Positions 1-9,726 of a stretch of 64,000 nucleotides of DNA are shown piece after piece. Origin of the DNA: Pelagibacteraceae bacterium (GTDB taxonomy: Bacteria; Pseudomonadota; Alphaproteobacteria; HIMB59); NCBI GenBank assembly GCA_019651435.1, contig BOYI01000002.1, positions 124,001-188,000 of the forward strand, in the 5' to 3' direction. The notes under the pieces were generated by a model. The model saw only the letters and a program-made list of their open reading frames with translations, did no database searches and was not told the DNA's origin. Made by a program: the position numbers and the translations under genes. Position 1 is the stretch's first letter, and every line of letters starts with the position of its first letter.

Positions 1-1554
1 AAAGAGGATTGGATAGCGAAACCGGCATTAGAAATTAGGATATCTACACCGCCAAATTTTTGAGGAAATTTGTTCAAATACTGCCCTGACTTTATTTTCA
101 TTTGTAATATCACATTGAAAATAACTCATTCCAGTTATATCCTGTTTAACTTTTTTGGGGTCAATAATATCTAATAAAATAATTTCTGAACCTTCTTTTA
201 AAAATTTTTGGGCAGTCGCATATCCGATTGCCCCCAAGCCGCCTGTAATTACTGTGACCTGGCCTTTAAGTTTTTGAGATGAATTTTTAATTTTTGCTAG
301 CTCAAGTGGCCAATATTCCATTCTAAAAATTTCTTTTTCAGGTATTGACTTAAAATTCTCCAAACTTTGCTGCTTGTAAAATCACTGAGAGAGAATTTAA
401 ACCTACATCCATTGCTATTTTAGCATCTTTAAATGTTGGCCCTGTGGAAAAAATACCAATGCCTTTTACTAAAATTAATCTTGGATAAGGGTCTAACATT
501 GAGGCGCTATAATTATATTTATGATTACGTTTAAAATATTTTTTATAATTCTCTTTAAAACTTTCAATGGATTGAATAATAAATTTTTCTAGGTCGTTAG
601 ATTTTTCTTTTGATAAATCGATAATTAATGGTTTCGATTTAATCCTTATAACATGATCAGGTGTTACAGGTCCTTCGTTTGTAAATTTTTTTAAGTTAGG
701 ATGTGAAAATAATTCGTCAAAAAATTTTGGTTTATTAAAATGTACAACCTTTCGATCAATTTCATCATTTGCGTTTATGGCTGATTTGTTGTCTGATTAA
801 ATTTGCTACTAACGAAATTGTAATCTTTTTTTCAACATATTTACTTACTCTAATAAATTTAGATTTTTTTTTGAGCTCTTTTTCGGCCTTAGTTATATAT
901 TTTATCATTCTTTCGTAGCTTTCTTTTGCATTATTCGCAAAAGTAAAAATTCCATGATTTAAAAGAATTAATCCTTTTACATTTGGATTTTTATCAAATA
1001 CCTCAGAGGCTTTTTTTGCTAATTCAAAACCAGGCATAATGTAAGGGACAATGCCCATCTCCTCACCAAATACTTTTTTACAAATTTTAATTGGATCTGG
1101 CTGATCGATTAAAGAGAGAATCGCGTTAGAGTGAGAGTGATCAACAAATTTATGAGGTAAAAAAGGCATGAAGTAAAGTCTCAACAGAGGCGTTAGGAAA
1201 TGAAGTATCAAGCATATATTTACGCTGATAATTAACCATTTGAAAATCATCTAGCTCAGTTAGTTTTCTCATACCAAGAAGATTTTTCATTTCTAAAGCC
1301 GGAAAACCATCCTCCTCAATATTACCCATATCTTTCCCACTACCTTTTACGTAAATAATTTCTTCATTTTCATCAAGAAGTGTATCTAATGACGATTTCA
1401 CCGATGTATTCCCTCCTCCATGAAGAACAACGGTAGGATCATTTCCCAAAAGTTGTGTTGTATAAATGCGGAGCGCTAAGTCTTTAGGAACACCTCTTTT
1501 TGCGTATTTTTTGATGTAAGATTTTGCTTCTTTTTCGTTATATTTACTTTTCAT
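1..1554 (-). CDS. Bifunctional class II aldolase / short-chain dehydrogenase (RhaD-like fusion), partial, frameshifted
   Basis: The gene starts at the ATG at 1554 and runs off the window start. The N-terminal part is a class II (Zn) aldolase: it has the 'GGGNTSVKS' phosphate-binding motif, 'HSHSNAILS' and 'LLNHGIF'. A linker with 'MLDPYPRLILVKGIG' and 'FRMEYWPLELAK' leads into an SDR Rossmann motif 'VITGGLGAIGYA'. That order is typical of fused rhamnulose-1-phosphate-type aldolase/dehydrogenases, which cleave a ketose-1-phosphate to DHAP plus an aldehyde and oxidise the aldehyde. Two frames meet near 1170 at a T-run (HAFF.. should read HAFLPHKF), a one-base insertion. Three ORF-track lines (28-363, 765-1250, 1150-1554) are pieces of this gene. 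It is the last visible gene of the minus-strand operon from 7763. The true substrate is unknown. Confidence 0.8.
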
Positions 1555-1562
1555 TTAACTAG

Positions 1563-2639
1563 CTAATCGATATATTTTAATCTATTCTTTTGGTTGAAGA
1601 TTTGGTCAAATAAATGTGCTTTTTCAATGTCAAATTGAAAGAGGAATGACATCACCATTTTTAATTGTGGTACGTCCACCATTTTGAACTACTCTAAATT
1701 CGTTATCATCTAACATTGCTATAATATGAGTCTCTGAACCGGTTGTTTCAACTAAAACTACCTCTGCTTTGATATTTGAGCTTGGATCTATACTCACGTC
1801 TGTGGGTCTTATGCCGTAAACTACTTTTTGATTTGGTGATAAATTATTTTTTTGAGTGAGGTAATTCTTGGTGACTTTAATTTAATACTACTCTTATCTG
1901 TTACAACTCCCTCAAGAAGATTAATTGCAGGAGTGCCAATAAAATCGGCAACAAATAAATTGTTTGGTTTTTCATAAATTTCATTTGGAGTTGCTATTTG
2001 TTCAATAATACCATTGTTCATAATCACTATCTCGTCAGCCATAGTCATAGCCTCAATTTGATCATGAGTTACATAAATAGTTGTAGCATTTTGTTGGTTA
2101 TGAAGTTTTCGAATTTCTAATCGCATATGAGCACGTAGTTTTGCGTCTAAATTAGAGAGAGGTTCATCAAACAAAAAGACTTTTGGGTCTCTAACTAATG
2201 CTCTACCCATAGCTACCCTTTGCCTTTGTCCACCTGACAGCTCTTTTGGTGTTCTGTTTAAAAAATCTGTTAAATTTAATACAGAAGCCGCCCACTCAAC
2301 TTTTTCTTTTATCTCTTGGCTAGCCATTTTTCTGATCTGTAAACTGAATGCAATATTATCAAAGACATTCATTTGAGGGTATAAAGCGTAGTTTTGAAAA
2401 ACCATTGCTATATCTCTATCTCTTGGGTGGATATTATTAATAATGTCTCCTCCTATTGAAATTTCCCCACTAGATATAGTTTCTAATCCAGCGGTCATTC
2501 TCAGCAAAGTAGTCTTTCCACACCCTGAAGGGCCAAGTAAAACAACAAATTTTTGATTACCAATATTTAGATTTATATCTTTAAGTACCTCTACAGAACC
2601 AAAGTTTTTTTTAATATTTATATATTCTACTTCAGACAT
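1563..2639 (-). CDS. ABC sugar/polyol transporter ATP-binding protein (UgpC/MalK family), C-terminus frameshifted
   Basis: This is the cytoplasmic ATPase of a CUT1-type carbohydrate importer. Visible motifs are Walker A '[11 protein letters not shown]', Q-loop 'VFQNYALYP', signature 'LSGGQRQR', Walker B '[13 protein letters not shown]' and the switch His in 'YVTHDQ'. The ORF track stops at 1821, but the C-terminal regulatory OB domain continues in other frames ('[13 protein letters not shown]', then 'KAHLFD') to a stop at 1563. There are at least two one-base shifts, near 1850 and 1640. It overlaps the upstream dehydrogenase gene by 8 bp and lies 8 bp before the aldolase fusion. It is the only ATPase encoded with the 7.7-10.5 kb permeases and binding protein, so probably energises them. 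Confidence 0.88.
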
Positions 2640-3947
2640 TTATTAATCCATCTAGTTGATTGCTATCCCCGGCTAAATCAAGAATAGTGTATCGATCTCT
2701 TATGAACCTAGCATATCTTAGAGCATCTTTATAAAAATTACTATCAAGTTTAGCGTCTTCGGGAGTTCTTAATGCGCCGCACTCTCCCATTGAATTCCAA
2801 ATTAAATCATAGTCCAACATTTTTTCTCTTAATGGTTCTACGAATTCTAACCAATGGTTTTGAAAAATACTCATTTGTGGTATCTGCTTTTTTTTGATCA
2901 AATAATTTAGGTTCCATAGATGTTTTTTATTGTCTCTAACATTGGATCTCCTAGCTTTTGAGAAATCTCCTGCTCAGGTATTTGAGTAGGTTTTATTATT
3001 GGTGGTTGATCTTTTTTAAGAATTGTATTTTGGAACTTAGATATGCTTATGGTGGCAATTCCAACTTGCTCACCATGAGAAGTTCCAGGGTGCATATCTC
3101 CAGCAAACATATCTATATAATGTGAGATACCATGCTCACCCATGCTTCCAACATGAGTAGTTTGCGTAAATGAAGTTCCTAAACCCATAATTGCAGAAAT
3201 TAATGTTAGTAAGGCCAATGAATCAATTTTTCCAGCAGCTATATCAGATGCATTGTTGATCATGTCCATTTCATATAAAGCAAGCAATTCGTACGGGGTA
3301 GTTTTATAATCTGTATTAAGTAGTTTATGTGACATTAGCCAATCGACTTGTGCTGTAGTCCTACATATTACATCTGCAAATGCAGCAGCTGTTAAGCGCT
3401 TAGGACAATTACTGAGAACCTCTAAATCAAAGAAAACACCTTGTGCATAGTGCGCAACCAGTGATTTTTTGATCCCATCAAAAGATATTGAGGCTGTGCC
3501 TGTTGTGTAAGCATTCATGGGAGTGGTCGCAAAGACAGAGTATGATTTTTTTTCAAGAAAAGTTGCATACTTTATACTATCACTTACTGTGCCCGACCCT
3601 ACAGCAATCATCCCATCATAATCTTTTAATTTTGTTCTTAAAAATTGAACACCTTCAATACTAGAAGATGGTTGTTCCCAAATATATTCTTCTGCATTCA
3701 TTTTAGTTTTTAGATTATTAAATATTCTTGAACCCATAGCTTTATGAGTAAAAGGATCGCTTACAACTAAAAGTTTTTGATTAGAGTGGAGGCTTTCGAT
3801 TAGGTCATACTCTCTGCCATCTAAGGTCTCTCTGATTTCAATATTCTTAATAGGAATTCCGTACTTTTTATTATCACTTGGGCTAATCCATGAACCATTG
3901 ACCAGATCATCAATCACACCATTATAATTTTTGTCTCCACTTATCAC
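2632..3947 (-). CDS. Glycerol-1-phosphate dehydrogenase-like iron-containing ADH (AraM/EgsA family), copy 1, frameshifted
   Basis: This family interconverts DHAP and sn-glycerol-1-phosphate with NAD(P)H and a divalent metal. Seen here: nucleotide-binding '[15 protein letters not shown]', '[12 protein letters not shown]', and the metal-site region '[15 protein letters not shown]' followed by '[13 protein letters not shown]'. The 89-aa ORF at 2632-2901 carries the C-terminal helix ('[14 protein letters not shown]') matching the end of the second copy at 25.5 kb, so the two ORFs are one gene with a shift near 2900. It overlaps the kinase gene upstream by 4 bp and the ATPase gene downstream by 8 bp, which implies translational coupling. 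Whether the substrate is G1P or another polyol phosphate cannot be read from sequence. Confidence 0.82.
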
Positions 3948-5461
3948 TTATAATTCTCTGTGAACTTAACTAATGATTTGTTAATTGATTTATTGGAGTC
4001 ATAAATATGCTGATAAATATTAATTAAATCTTGGTATCTTTTATAATTATCCAAATTAGGTTTGATCAATTTAGTTTTGCCGCTCATGTTTTCGGCAGAC
4101 TCTGAAATACTTTTAAACCATCCAGCCCCATGTGCCGCAATCATTGCTGCACCTAAAGAGGAGGCTTCAATAGTATCAGCTATCAATACATTTTTTCCTG
4201 ATGCATCTGCCAGCATTTGAACCCAAGAAGAACTTTTCGCTCCACCGCCTATTGCTAAATACTCTTTAATGTTTAAGCCAGTCTCTTTTTCAATATTTTG
4301 AGTTCTAAAAACAGAGTCTAGGGTCAATCCTTCTAATATCGATCTATAAACATGATATGGGGTATGACTTATACTTAAACCAACTATAATCCCTCTTGCA
4401 TATGAATCCCAATAAGGATCCATTACTCCACCAGTGTATGGTTGTAAAATCAATCCATCACTTCCAATTGGTATTTTATTAATTTGTTCTTCTAAGTTTT
4501 TAAAAAAATTTGGATCTTTCCTATCACCCTGTATAAATTGGTCGACATACCAGTTGACTAATAAAGCTCCTGATAATAATACATTTTCCATTATAAAACC
4601 TTCTCCGTGTGCAGCAATTTCTGTTCTCCAATTTTTTGAAATTTTATAGTCCTTTGACCAAACTCCAGAAACGACAGCTGTTCCAAGATTGATATATGCT
4701 CTATCTGATTTTGTACAATTTGTGCCAAGACCAGCGAGTTGCCCATCACCCCCTGCAGCAAATATACTTAAACCCTCTTTTAAACCAGTTTGGTTAGATG
4801 CATCCTTTGAAACTTTGCCTATGCAGGTTCCTGGTTTGAACGATTTAGGAAGTCTTGATTCATCAATATTCAAATGTTCCAATATATCTTTAGACCAACA
4901 TTTATTGACAACATCAAACATTCCATGAGGATCCGAACTTATCCAACCGGTGTTAAATTCCCCTGATAATCTATGAACTAAAAAAGCTTGAACATCTGCA
5001 AAACAAGCAACTTCATCAAATATTTTTTTTTCATTTTTCTTAAGCCAATAAACTCTATAAAGACATGGACATGGATCTTTTGGACGTCCTGTAATTTTGT
5101 GAATTTGGCCTTCACCCATTATAGAATTCAACTCTTCTACTTCCTCTACAGATCTTTTGTCCATCCAAACTGTCGCTGGGTAGACTGCTTTCCCTGACTT
5201 ATCTAATTTTGCTAAAGTTTCACGTTGATTGGATATGGCTAGTCCTTCAACTTTAGTCATATCTATTTTTTTAGCTAATTCACTACATGATACGCAAAAA
5301 GCTTTCCACCAATCCTCGACATCCTGTTCAAATTTTTCAAGGCTTGGGTTGTTTAAAGGAATATCACATCTACCCTCAGCGATCGCATTACCTTTATCAT
5401 CCCATGCAATTGCTTTTGTTGATTGTGTTGAACTGTCGACGCCAATAACTAGACGTGTCAT
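3944..5461 (-). CDS. FGGY-family carbohydrate kinase (xylulokinase-like)
   Basis: Intact, 505 aa, the usual length for FGGY kinases. The N-terminus has the phosphate-binding 'GVDSSTQSTKAIAWD', then 'ISNQRETLAKLD' and 'TVWMDKRS'. The C-terminal domain has 'FAAGGDGQLAGLGT', 'GGGAKSSSWVQMLAD' and 'EASSLGAAMIAA'. It should phosphorylate a sugar, ketose or polyol taken up by the adjacent ABC system. The preceding SDR gene ends one base before its start and the AraM-like dehydrogenase gene overlaps its end, so oxidation, phosphorylation and a second oxidation may be consecutive steps. Substrate specificity within FGGY cannot be assigned. Confidence 0.9.
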   Translation of the reverse strand: MTRLVIGVDSSTQSTKAIAWDDKGNAIAEGRCDIPLNNPSLEKFEQDVEDWWKAFCVSCSELAKKIDMTKVEGLAISNQRETLAKLDKSGKAVYPATVWMDKRSVEEVEELNSIMGEGQIHKITGRPKDPCPCLYRVYWLKKNEKKIFDEVACFADVQAFLVHRLSGEFNTGWISSDPHGMFDVVNKCWSKDILEHLNIDESRLPKSFKPGTCIGKVSKDASNQTGLKEGLSIFAAGGDGQLAGLGTNCTKSDRAYINLGTAVVSGVWSKDYKISKNWRTEIAAHGEGFIMENVLLSGALLVNWYVDQFIQGDRKDPNFFKNLEEQINKIPIGSDGLILQPYTGGVMDPYWDSYARGIIVGLSISHTPYHVYRSILEGLTLDSVFRTQNIEKETGLNIKEYLAIGGGAKSSSWVQMLADASGKNVLIADTIEASSLGAAMIAAHGAGWFKSISESAENMSGKTKLIKPNLDNYKRYQDLINIYQHIYDSNKSINKSLVKFTENYK

Positions 5462-6199
5462 TTAGTAATCTTGTTTTGTTGGTGTCACTACCACTTCTTG
5501 CATGATTACATTTTGTGGCATTTCATATGCAAAAAGTATCATTTTTGCAACATAGTCTGGGGATATTCTTCCTCCAATTCTCTCGATATTTTTTTTATAA
5601 GCTTCTAAAGTGTTAGGATCGGTAATTCCATTTAAAACTTCCGCTTCAATATTTCCAGGTGACATTACTATCACTCTAACATTATGCGGTGACAGATAAC
5701 CTCTAATACTCTCTGATATTGCATGGACAAAAAATTTTGTACCACAATAGACAGTATGGTCTTCATAAATTTTTCTTCCTGCTATTGAACTCATATTAAC
5801 AATAGTACCACCTTTTCGGGCTTTCATATCGCTCATTACAGCATAAATTCCATTCATTACGCCTTTCGTGTTAACGTCAATCATTTCATCCCATTCAGAT
5901 GGATCTTGAGTTCCAATTTCTGCAAGTCTGGCCACACCAGCATTGTTAAAAATCATGTCAGTTGGTCCATACTCTTTTTCAGCCTCACGTATAGCGGCTA
6001 TAAGCGCCTCTCTATCTCGAACATCTACTTTTCTACACATTGAGTTTTCTAATTTAAACGACTCCATTATATCCAGCCTTCTTGCTATCAATAAAGTAGG
6101 GTATCCTGCTTTTGAAAATGCTTTTGCAGTAGCGGCACCTATACCACTACTTGCACCAGTTATAACTGCTAAAGGTTTTTTCATATTTTTATCTAACAC
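5462..6199 (-). CDS. Short-chain dehydrogenase/reductase (SDR)
   Basis: Intact classical SDR of 245 aa. It has the cofactor motif 'TGASSGIGAATA', 'NNAGVA', the catalytic Ser in 'VNMSSIAGRK' and the YxxxK pair in 'YCGTKFF'. The reaction is NAD(P)-dependent oxidation or reduction of an alcohol; in this operon a polyol or sugar is the likely substrate. Translation may start at the first Met or at the Met five codons later (MKKPLAV), which is closer to the usual family N-terminus. It follows the binding-protein gene after a strong stem-loop and abuts the kinase gene directly. Confidence 0.88.
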   Translation of the reverse strand: MLDKNMKKPLAVITGASSGIGAATAKAFSKAGYPTLLIARRLDIMESFKLENSMCRKVDVRDREALIAAIREAEKEYGPTDMIFNNAGVARLAEIGTQDPSEWDEMIDVNTKGVMNGIYAVMSDMKARKGGTIVNMSSIAGRKIYEDHTVYCGTKFFVHAISESIRGYLSPHNVRVIVMSPGNIEAEVLNGITDPNTLEAYKKNIERIGGRISPDYVAKMILFAYEMPQNVIMQEVVVTPTKQDY

Positions 6200-6203
6200 A
6201 TCA

Positions 6204-6233
6204 TAACTAGGGTGGTTAAAACCACCCTAGTTA
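6204..6233. terminator. Perfect 13-bp stem-loop between binding-protein and SDR genes
   Basis: The sequence TAACTAGGGTGGT, loop TAAA, then the exact reverse complement. On the minus strand, the direction of the operon, it lies just after the binding-protein stop and has no T-run behind it. It is therefore more likely an mRNA-stabilising or partial-termination element that raises binding-protein expression over the downstream enzymes, as known for many binding-protein operons. On the plus strand it is followed by TTAATTTTTT. Confidence 0.75.
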
Positions 6234-6242
6234 ATTTTTTAA

Positions 6243-7763
6243 TTAAACCCCAACAGTTTTGTTGAAGTTTTTAGCAATAGTGTCTAAACAATCTTTTGCT
6301 GATCCGTATTCTCCAGCAAAATACCTACCAAGCTCAATAGGTATCATGTTGCTTGACATGTCAGCCCATTCAGGAAGATCTGGTTCTGATCCCATATCAT
6401 TAAAGATAGCATCTCTAACAACATCTAGGTGACGAGTTGTACCGTTACCGCTTCTATTATTAGCTTTAACTCTCTCATCGTCATAAACAGCTGATCTAGT
6501 TGGACCAGTACCACCACCAAGTGCAGTGATATAGACTTGTGTTTCATAGCTAGTTGCCCATTGAGCAAATAACCAAGCTGCATCTTTATTTTTTGAATAT
6601 TTAGAAACAGCTAGTGAAGATCCACCTTGGTGTGCAACACCTGGAATTTCACCATAACCACAGTCACTTGTTGATCTTAAAGGACTCGCAGGAGCAGGGC
6701 AGGCTGCTGCCATCATTTTCCCTTGAACATTTGACTCATCAGAGTCCCACCATGGGAAGAATTCACCCCATGAGATTGTTTGAGCAGAACCACCTTGAAG
6801 GATATCCTGTCCTTGACCATCCCATGTCCAACTTGTAACACCCGAAGGCATATACTCTTTAAGTTTTGTCCAGTAATCCATACCTGCTAAACCGTTTGCA
6901 TCATTACCTGCAAAACTTCCATCAGGATTGGTAATTGAACCACCGAAAGCCCAGGCAAACATAGTCCAGTCACACTCTAAGCTGTAGTGACCAGATTTCA
7001 TTTGACCATTAGTTCCGTATATTGGTCTTCCGTCTGGATTTAAATGACCAAGTTTTGCTGCCTGTATTACTTGAGCATTACTCATGTACTGATCAAATGT
7101 TGTTGGAACACTTAGTCCAAGCTCTTTGTAAACATCATCTCTGTACATCATAATAAAGACAGGAATGTCATAAGGAACACCAACCATAGTGCCGTCGTAC
7201 ATGGAAATACCATCTACAAGTGGTCCTAGGAAATCGTCAAAGTTATAATTAGGCATAGCTAAGGTAGGATTTGCTGCATAAAGCTCACGAGGATCTTCTG
7301 CATCACCTCTAAAGGCTGCCATCCAACTTTGATCTAGGTAATAAGTGTCGTAAGTTCCTAATCCAGAGGCAACGTCTAAAGTTAGTTTTTGTAAAACTTG
7401 CTCTAAAGGTAAAACCTCAATGTTAACTTTAATACCTGTTACTTCCTCAAAGAAAGGTTTTAAAGTTGTATTTATCGCATTAGAAGGAGGAGTTGACTCA
7501 GTTGCCAAAGATACTGTTTGGCCTCTGAAAGGAGATGATACATCTTTTAACCAATCCATCATATCCCCTCTCCATTCTATTCCATGAGAACCAGCATGAG
7601 CTTGAGGAATAAATTTTCTGCTCATAGTTCCCATTGTGCCCAAGCAACCAGCTCCTAGGCCAAGCATACCGGCATTTTTAAGAAAATCTCTTCTCTTCAT
7701 ATTACCGTTTACGTACTTGCCTACAATGTTTGCAAGGTGCATTTTTCTATACATATCGCGCAT
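6243..7763 (-). CDS. ABC transporter substrate-binding protein, Tat-type signal (carbohydrate/polyol)
   Basis: Periplasmic solute-binding protein of the family-1 carbohydrate type. I place the start at the ATG at 7763, because GGAGGG lies 7 bases upstream; the ORF-track start at 7835 lacks this. A twin-arginine signal is visible ('MKRRDFLKNAGMLGLG') with cleavage probably after 'PQAHA'. The mature part shows 'YDTYYLDQSWMAAF', 'GVPYDIPVFIMMYRDDV' and 'GGSSLAVSKYSKNKDAAW', typical of sugar-binding proteins. It is the first gene of the minus-strand operon and diverges from the permease genes. The ligand is unknown; the enzymes in the operon suggest a polyol or sugar. Confidence 0.88.
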   Translation of the reverse strand: MRDMYRKMHLANIVGKYVNGNMKRRDFLKNAGMLGLGAGCLGTMGTMSRKFIPQAHAGSHGIEWRGDMMDWLKDVSSPFRGQTVSLATESTPPSNAINTTLKPFFEEVTGIKVNIEVLPLEQVLQKLTLDVASGLGTYDTYYLDQSWMAAFRGDAEDPRELYAANPTLAMPNYNFDDFLGPLVDGISMYDGTMVGVPYDIPVFIMMYRDDVYKELGLSVPTTFDQYMSNAQVIQAAKLGHLNPDGRPIYGTNGQMKSGHYSLECDWTMFAWAFGGSITNPDGSFAGNDANGLAGMDYWTKLKEYMPSGVTSWTWDGQGQDILQGGSAQTISWGEFFPWWDSDESNVQGKMMAAACPAPASPLRSTSDCGYGEIPGVAHQGGSSLAVSKYSKNKDAAWLFAQWATSYETQVYITALGGGTGPTRSAVYDDERVKANNRSGNGTTRHLDVVRDAIFNDMGSEPDLPEWADMSSNMIPIELGRYFAGEYGSAKDCLDTIAKNFNKTVGV

Positions 7764-7955
7764 ATGATATCCCTCCGATATAAAATTTTTGCATAAACAA
7801 TGTTTCTTAGCAAGAGGCTTAATATAGTTATACACAAAATATTATTTTATTATGTTGACTTCTTTAAATAATCTTCAGTTTCATTAAGAATTTCTAATAG
7901 AAAAATAGAGGTATTTTAAAATAAACTCTTTGAAATTTAAGTGTATAGTCTCACT
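7764..7955. promoter_or_regulatory. Divergent promoter region between binding protein and permeases
   Basis: This 190-bp AT-rich region separates the two halves of one transporter operon pair. On the plus strand TATAGT at 7944-7949 resembles a -10 box only 7 bases before the ATG at 7956, so the permease mRNA may be nearly leaderless. On the minus strand the binding-protein gene has a strong ribosome-binding site. A DeoR-type regulator encoded at 10.6 kb is the natural candidate to act here; I could not identify an operator with confidence. Confidence 0.45.
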
Positions 7956-8849
7956 ATGGCCGCTCAAAAGTCTTATTCTTTGCCAAGTTTTATGAATTCT
8001 GACAGTTCTCTACCTTGGCTTTTGCCATTGATCACTATGCTGATAGTATTTGCGATTATTCCTTTCTTTTACAATATTTACCTAAGCTTTCATGAGTTTG
8101 TCCCAGCAAAAAGGGCACTACTTTTTGTGGGATGGGATAATTGGATAAGGCTATTTACTGATGGAGTATTCTGGGGATCTTTAAAGGTGTCCTTATATTA
8201 CACATTTATGTGTTTATTAATTCAACTAGTTTTGGGCATGGGAATTGCTCTACTAATTGACTCCGACGATCCTGGATTTGGAATTATAAGATCTATTTTA
8301 ACTCTCACTTTAGTCATACCTCCAGCAATTGCTGGTATGATATTCTTAATAATGGAGGATGCTAATTATGGTTTAATACCATGGCTCTTGAAATCAGTTG
8401 GGCTTATAGGTCCTGAAGATACAATTTTGGCAGATCCAACACTAGCCCTGTGGGGTGTAATGATAGTTGATATTTGGCAATGGACTCCTTTTATGGTTTT
8501 AATCTTAGTTGCTGGTTTAAGATCTTTACCAAGTGAACCTTTTGAGTCAGCTGTCATAGATGGCGCAAGACCTTTTCAAGTGTTTAGAAGATTAACACTA
8601 CCAATGCTTCACAAAGTTATTGCTGTAGCAATTTTGATAAGAGGAATAGATCTATGGAGGATGGTAGATTATGTATTTGTTTTAACATCAGGTGGGCCAG
8701 GTACAGCCACTTACACTTTAAGTTTATATTCGTGGCAAAGGTTTACTTTTGTTCAATGGGGTTACGGAGCAACGATTAGTTTATTTTCTTTAATTGTAAT
8801 TTTAATAGTTGGAAATGCATTTATTCATTTTGCAAAAGTAAAATGGTGA
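7956..8849 (+). CDS. ABC sugar transporter permease (MalF/UgpA-like)
   Basis: Inner-membrane permease with about six hydrophobic segments, beginning 'LLPLITMLIVFAIIPFFYNIYLS' in style. The EAA loop that contacts the ATPase is recognisable as 'FESAVIDGARPFQVFRRLTLP'. The ORF-track start is a GTG at 7941; the ATG at 7956 is preferred because the GTG overlaps a possible -10 box, though neither has a clear ribosome-binding site. It is followed after 4 bp by the second permease gene, and both presumably work with the binding protein at 6.2-7.8 kb and the ATPase at 1.6-2.6 kb. Confidence 0.88.
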   Translation: MAAQKSYSLPSFMNSDSSLPWLLPLITMLIVFAIIPFFYNIYLSFHEFVPAKRALLFVGWDNWIRLFTDGVFWGSLKVSLYYTFMCLLIQLVLGMGIALLIDSDDPGFGIIRSILTLTLVIPPAIAGMIFLIMEDANYGLIPWLLKSVGLIGPEDTILADPTLALWGVMIVDIWQWTPFMVLILVAGLRSLPSEPFESAVIDGARPFQVFRRLTLPMLHKVIAVAILIRGIDLWRMVDYVFVLTSGGPGTATYTLSLYSWQRFTFVQWGYGATISLFSLIVILIVGNAFIHFAKVKW

Positions 8850-8853
8850 GGAA

Positions 8854-9720
8854 TTGAATAAAGTATTTAAACAAGTATTAGGTTGGTTTATTGCTGCGAT
8901 ATTTTTCTTTCCTATATATTTCTGGATTACCGTATCTATTAAAAAGGATAAAGATATTTTTGCCCTACCTCCGAAATTATTTGATTTTGAAGTATCATTC
9001 GCTGCTTATGAAGAGGTGTTTGGTATTTCACGCTTTCTCTATGTAGAAGATATGGGTGCTGTTCGACCTGGCGGTGGAGACTTTTATATGATGCCAAATC
9101 TTGTGGATAGTATCATTATTGCTTTAGGCTCTACAGGTATAGCAATGCTTATATCTATACTAGCAGCATATTCTCTCTCAAGATTACCTATTAGGGGTCA
9201 ACAGCATTTTATGGGATGGATTTTATCAACAAGAATGATGCCCCCAGTTGCAGTAGCAATACCAATGTTTTTTATTTACAAAAATATAGGCTTAATGGAT
9301 ACGCATCTAGGTATCATTATTATTCACGCGTTGATGAATCTCCCACTTGCTGTTTTACTAATGAAAAGCTTTTTTGATGACATTCCAAAGGACATAGATG
9401 AAGCTGCGTTACTAGATGGGGCTACGAGATTTTTTGTATTTTGGAGATTAGTAGTGCCTCTTGCCATAGGTGGAATAGCGGCAACTGCTGTGCTTTGTTT
9501 TATATTTAGTTGGACAGAATTTATCTTTGTTCTGATGCTTACACAAACGGGACTAAAAACAATTCCTGTGGTTTCCACATCTTTTGTTACTTCTACTGGA
9601 ACTGCTTGGGATAACATGGCAGCATTAGGCACAGCCGCTATTATACCAGCATTCATTTTTATACTTTTAGTTCAAAGACATTTAGTAAGAGGATTGACTT
9701 TAGGTTCAGTAAAACAATAA
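8854..9720 (+). CDS. ABC sugar transporter permease (MalG/UgpE-like)
   Basis: Second inner-membrane permease, 288 aa, using a TTG start preceded by GAGG. The conserved N-terminal segment 'FPIYFWITVSIKKDKDIFALPP' is typical of the MalG group, and the EAA loop reads 'DIDEAALLDGATRFFVFWRL'. The C-terminus ends 'RGLTLGSVKQ', a frequent ending in this subfamily. A diverged duplicate follows 6 bp downstream. Confidence 0.9.
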   Translation: MNKVFKQVLGWFIAAIFFFPIYFWITVSIKKDKDIFALPPKLFDFEVSFAAYEEVFGISRFLYVEDMGAVRPGGGDFYMMPNLVDSIIIALGSTGIAMLISILAAYSLSRLPIRGQQHFMGWILSTRMMPPVAVAIPMFFIYKNIGLMDTHLGIIIIHALMNLPLAVLLMKSFFDDIPKDIDEAALLDGATRFFVFWRLVVPLAIGGIAATAVLCFIFSWTEFIFVLMLTQTGLKTIPVVSTSFVTSTGTAWDNMAALGTAAIIPAFIFILLVQRHLVRGLTLGSVKQ

Positions 9721-9726
9721 GGTCAG

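Noticed and set aside
6204-6233. Inverted repeat as an insertion or attachment site
   Set aside because: It is a single hairpin with no target duplication, integrase or transposase gene nearby; its position after a binding-protein gene explains it.
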